This document shows, in pieces, positions 63,483 through 64,000 of a stretch of DNA of 64,000 bases. The first letter of the stretch is position 1; each line of letters begins with the position of its first letter. The DNA is from Staphylococcus durrellii (GTDB taxonomy: Bacteria > Bacillota > Bacilli > Staphylococcales > Staphylococcaceae). Made by a program: the position numbers and the translations under genes. A model generated the notes under the pieces. That model made no database searches, had not been told where the DNA came from, and worked only from the letters and a program-made list of their open reading frames with translations. The stretch covers positions 62,001-126,000 of the forward strand of contig NZ_JADIIO010000001.1 of assembly GCF_015594545.1 (NCBI RefSeq), written 5' to 3'.

Positions 63483-64000
63483 AGCTAATTTAGAGTTACC
63501 TAAACGAGGGTTGATTAAATATACATGGGGTAACGCCAGTGCATTTGATACAGAACAACAACTATTTGTCATCAAACCAAGTGGGATAGATTACGACAAA
63601 ATGAAAGCTGATGATATGGTCGTCTGTAATTTGAATTGTGAAGTAGTCGAAGGAAACCTTAAACCATCATCTGATATGCCTACGCATGCTGCTTTATATA
63701 AAAAATTTAATGATATTGGGAGCATTGTACATACACATTCTCCTTGGGCAACTACTTGGTCTCAATCTGGGCTAGATGTACCGGCTATGGGAACCACACA
63801 TGCAGATACATTTTATGGTTCGATTCCATGTGCCAGATTTTTAGATGTCGATGAAATAAATAGAGATTACGAATATGAAACTGGAAAAGTCATTATAGAA
63901 ACTTTTGAAAAGCGTGAATTAAACCATTGGGAAGTACCTGCCGTATTATTACATGGTCATGCACCTTTTGTTTGGGGAAAGAATTGTGAAAATGCCGTGA
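63451..64000 (+). CDS. araD: L-ribulose-5-phosphate 4-epimerase, 3' end outside window
   Basis: 183 residues visible, running off the right edge: MLEQLKQEVYKANLELPKRG, TWGNASAFDTEQQLFVIKPS, SDMPTHAALYKKF, and the zinc site IVHTHSPWATTWSQ, with a further His in LLHGHAPFVWG. A class-II aldolase-fold epimerase converting L-ribulose-5-phosphate to D-xylulose-5-phosphate. AGGAGAGG SD inside the end of araB; translationally coupled. araA is expected beyond the window. Confidence 0.93.
   Translation, partial: MLEQLKQEVYKANLELPKRGLIKYTWGNASAFDTEQQLFVIKPSGIDYDKMKADDMVVCNLNCEVVEGNLKPSSDMPTHAALYKKFNDIGSIVHTHSPWATTWSQSGLDVPAMGTTHADTFYGSIPCARFLDVDEINRDYEYETGKVIIETFEKRELNHWEVPAVLLHGHAPFVWGKNCENAV

Noticed and set aside
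1..64000. CRISPR arrays, tRNA or rRNA genes, insertion sequences, prophage
   Set aside because: No regular spacer-repeat pattern, cloverleaf-like tRNA sequence, transposase or phage structural gene was recognised on reading through both strands.

Overview
The window is low-GC Firmicute DNA. The gene set points to a coagulase-negative Staphylococcus: a cnt staphylopine-type metal locus, an IsaB-like secreted protein, an rbsUDK ribose operon, phenol-soluble-modulin peptides behind an AgrA-type box, a SarZ/MgrA-like MarR protein, and BCCT and MMPL transporters. Arabinose genes (araR, araB, araD) fit the saprophyticus/xylosus/cohnii-like species better than S. aureus. The species call is inference; no rRNA or tRNA gene was seen. 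No insertion sequence, prophage or CRISPR array was recognised.

Layout. 1-5.9 kb: phenolic-acid decarboxylase genes (UbiD partial, UbiX) with a divergent LysR regulator, a flavin monooxygenase and a SulP anion transporter. 5.9-15.1 kb: a resolvase-like DNA-binding protein, then cntLMABCDFE behind an intact Zur-type box; cntK is absent and cntL has lost its 5' end. 15.2-18.6 kb: rbsR and rbsUDK. 18.7-23.3 kb: a lipoprotein, a sirtuin, a lipase-like hydrolase and a BCCT transporter. 23.3-27.7 kb: two copies of a dispersed intergenic repeat, a thiol-redox cassette (HxlR regulator, nitroreductase, NADP oxidoreductase), isaB and an SDR relic. 27.8-34.9 kb: a Fur-boxed siderophore-binding lipoprotein with a divergent esterase, an MFS pump, a hydrolase, a MarR/flavin-disulfide-reductase/glutathione-peroxidase operon and a dead PTS EIIA gene. 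35.2-40.3 kb: a TRAP transporter and a GH31 glycosidase that share a LacI-type operator motif.

40.6-51.7 kb is the most striking part: a complete sigma-54 factor gene (rpoN), a sigma-54 activator (PAS, AAA+ with GAFTGA, Fis-type HTH), and three near-consensus -24/-12 promoters in front of ald, aguA and an amidohydrolase/aminotransferase/aldehyde-dehydrogenase operon followed by an amino acid/polyamine permease. Read as a pathway this gives agmatine -> N-carbamoylputrescine -> putrescine -> 4-aminobutanal -> GABA. Alanine formed by the transaminase would be recycled to pyruvate by alanine dehydrogenase. Sigma-54 is, to my knowledge, generally absent from staphylococci, so this is the best candidate for an undescribed system.

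51.7-64 kb: a degraded PSM-beta-like relic, a YjiH-type membrane protein with a flavin reductase, an AgrA-boxed pair of PSM genes (22 and 43 residues), an MMPL exporter with a glycine-betaine-binding-type lipoprotein, a TetR regulator, an alpha/beta hydrolase, and the start of the arabinose operon (araR, araB, partial araD).
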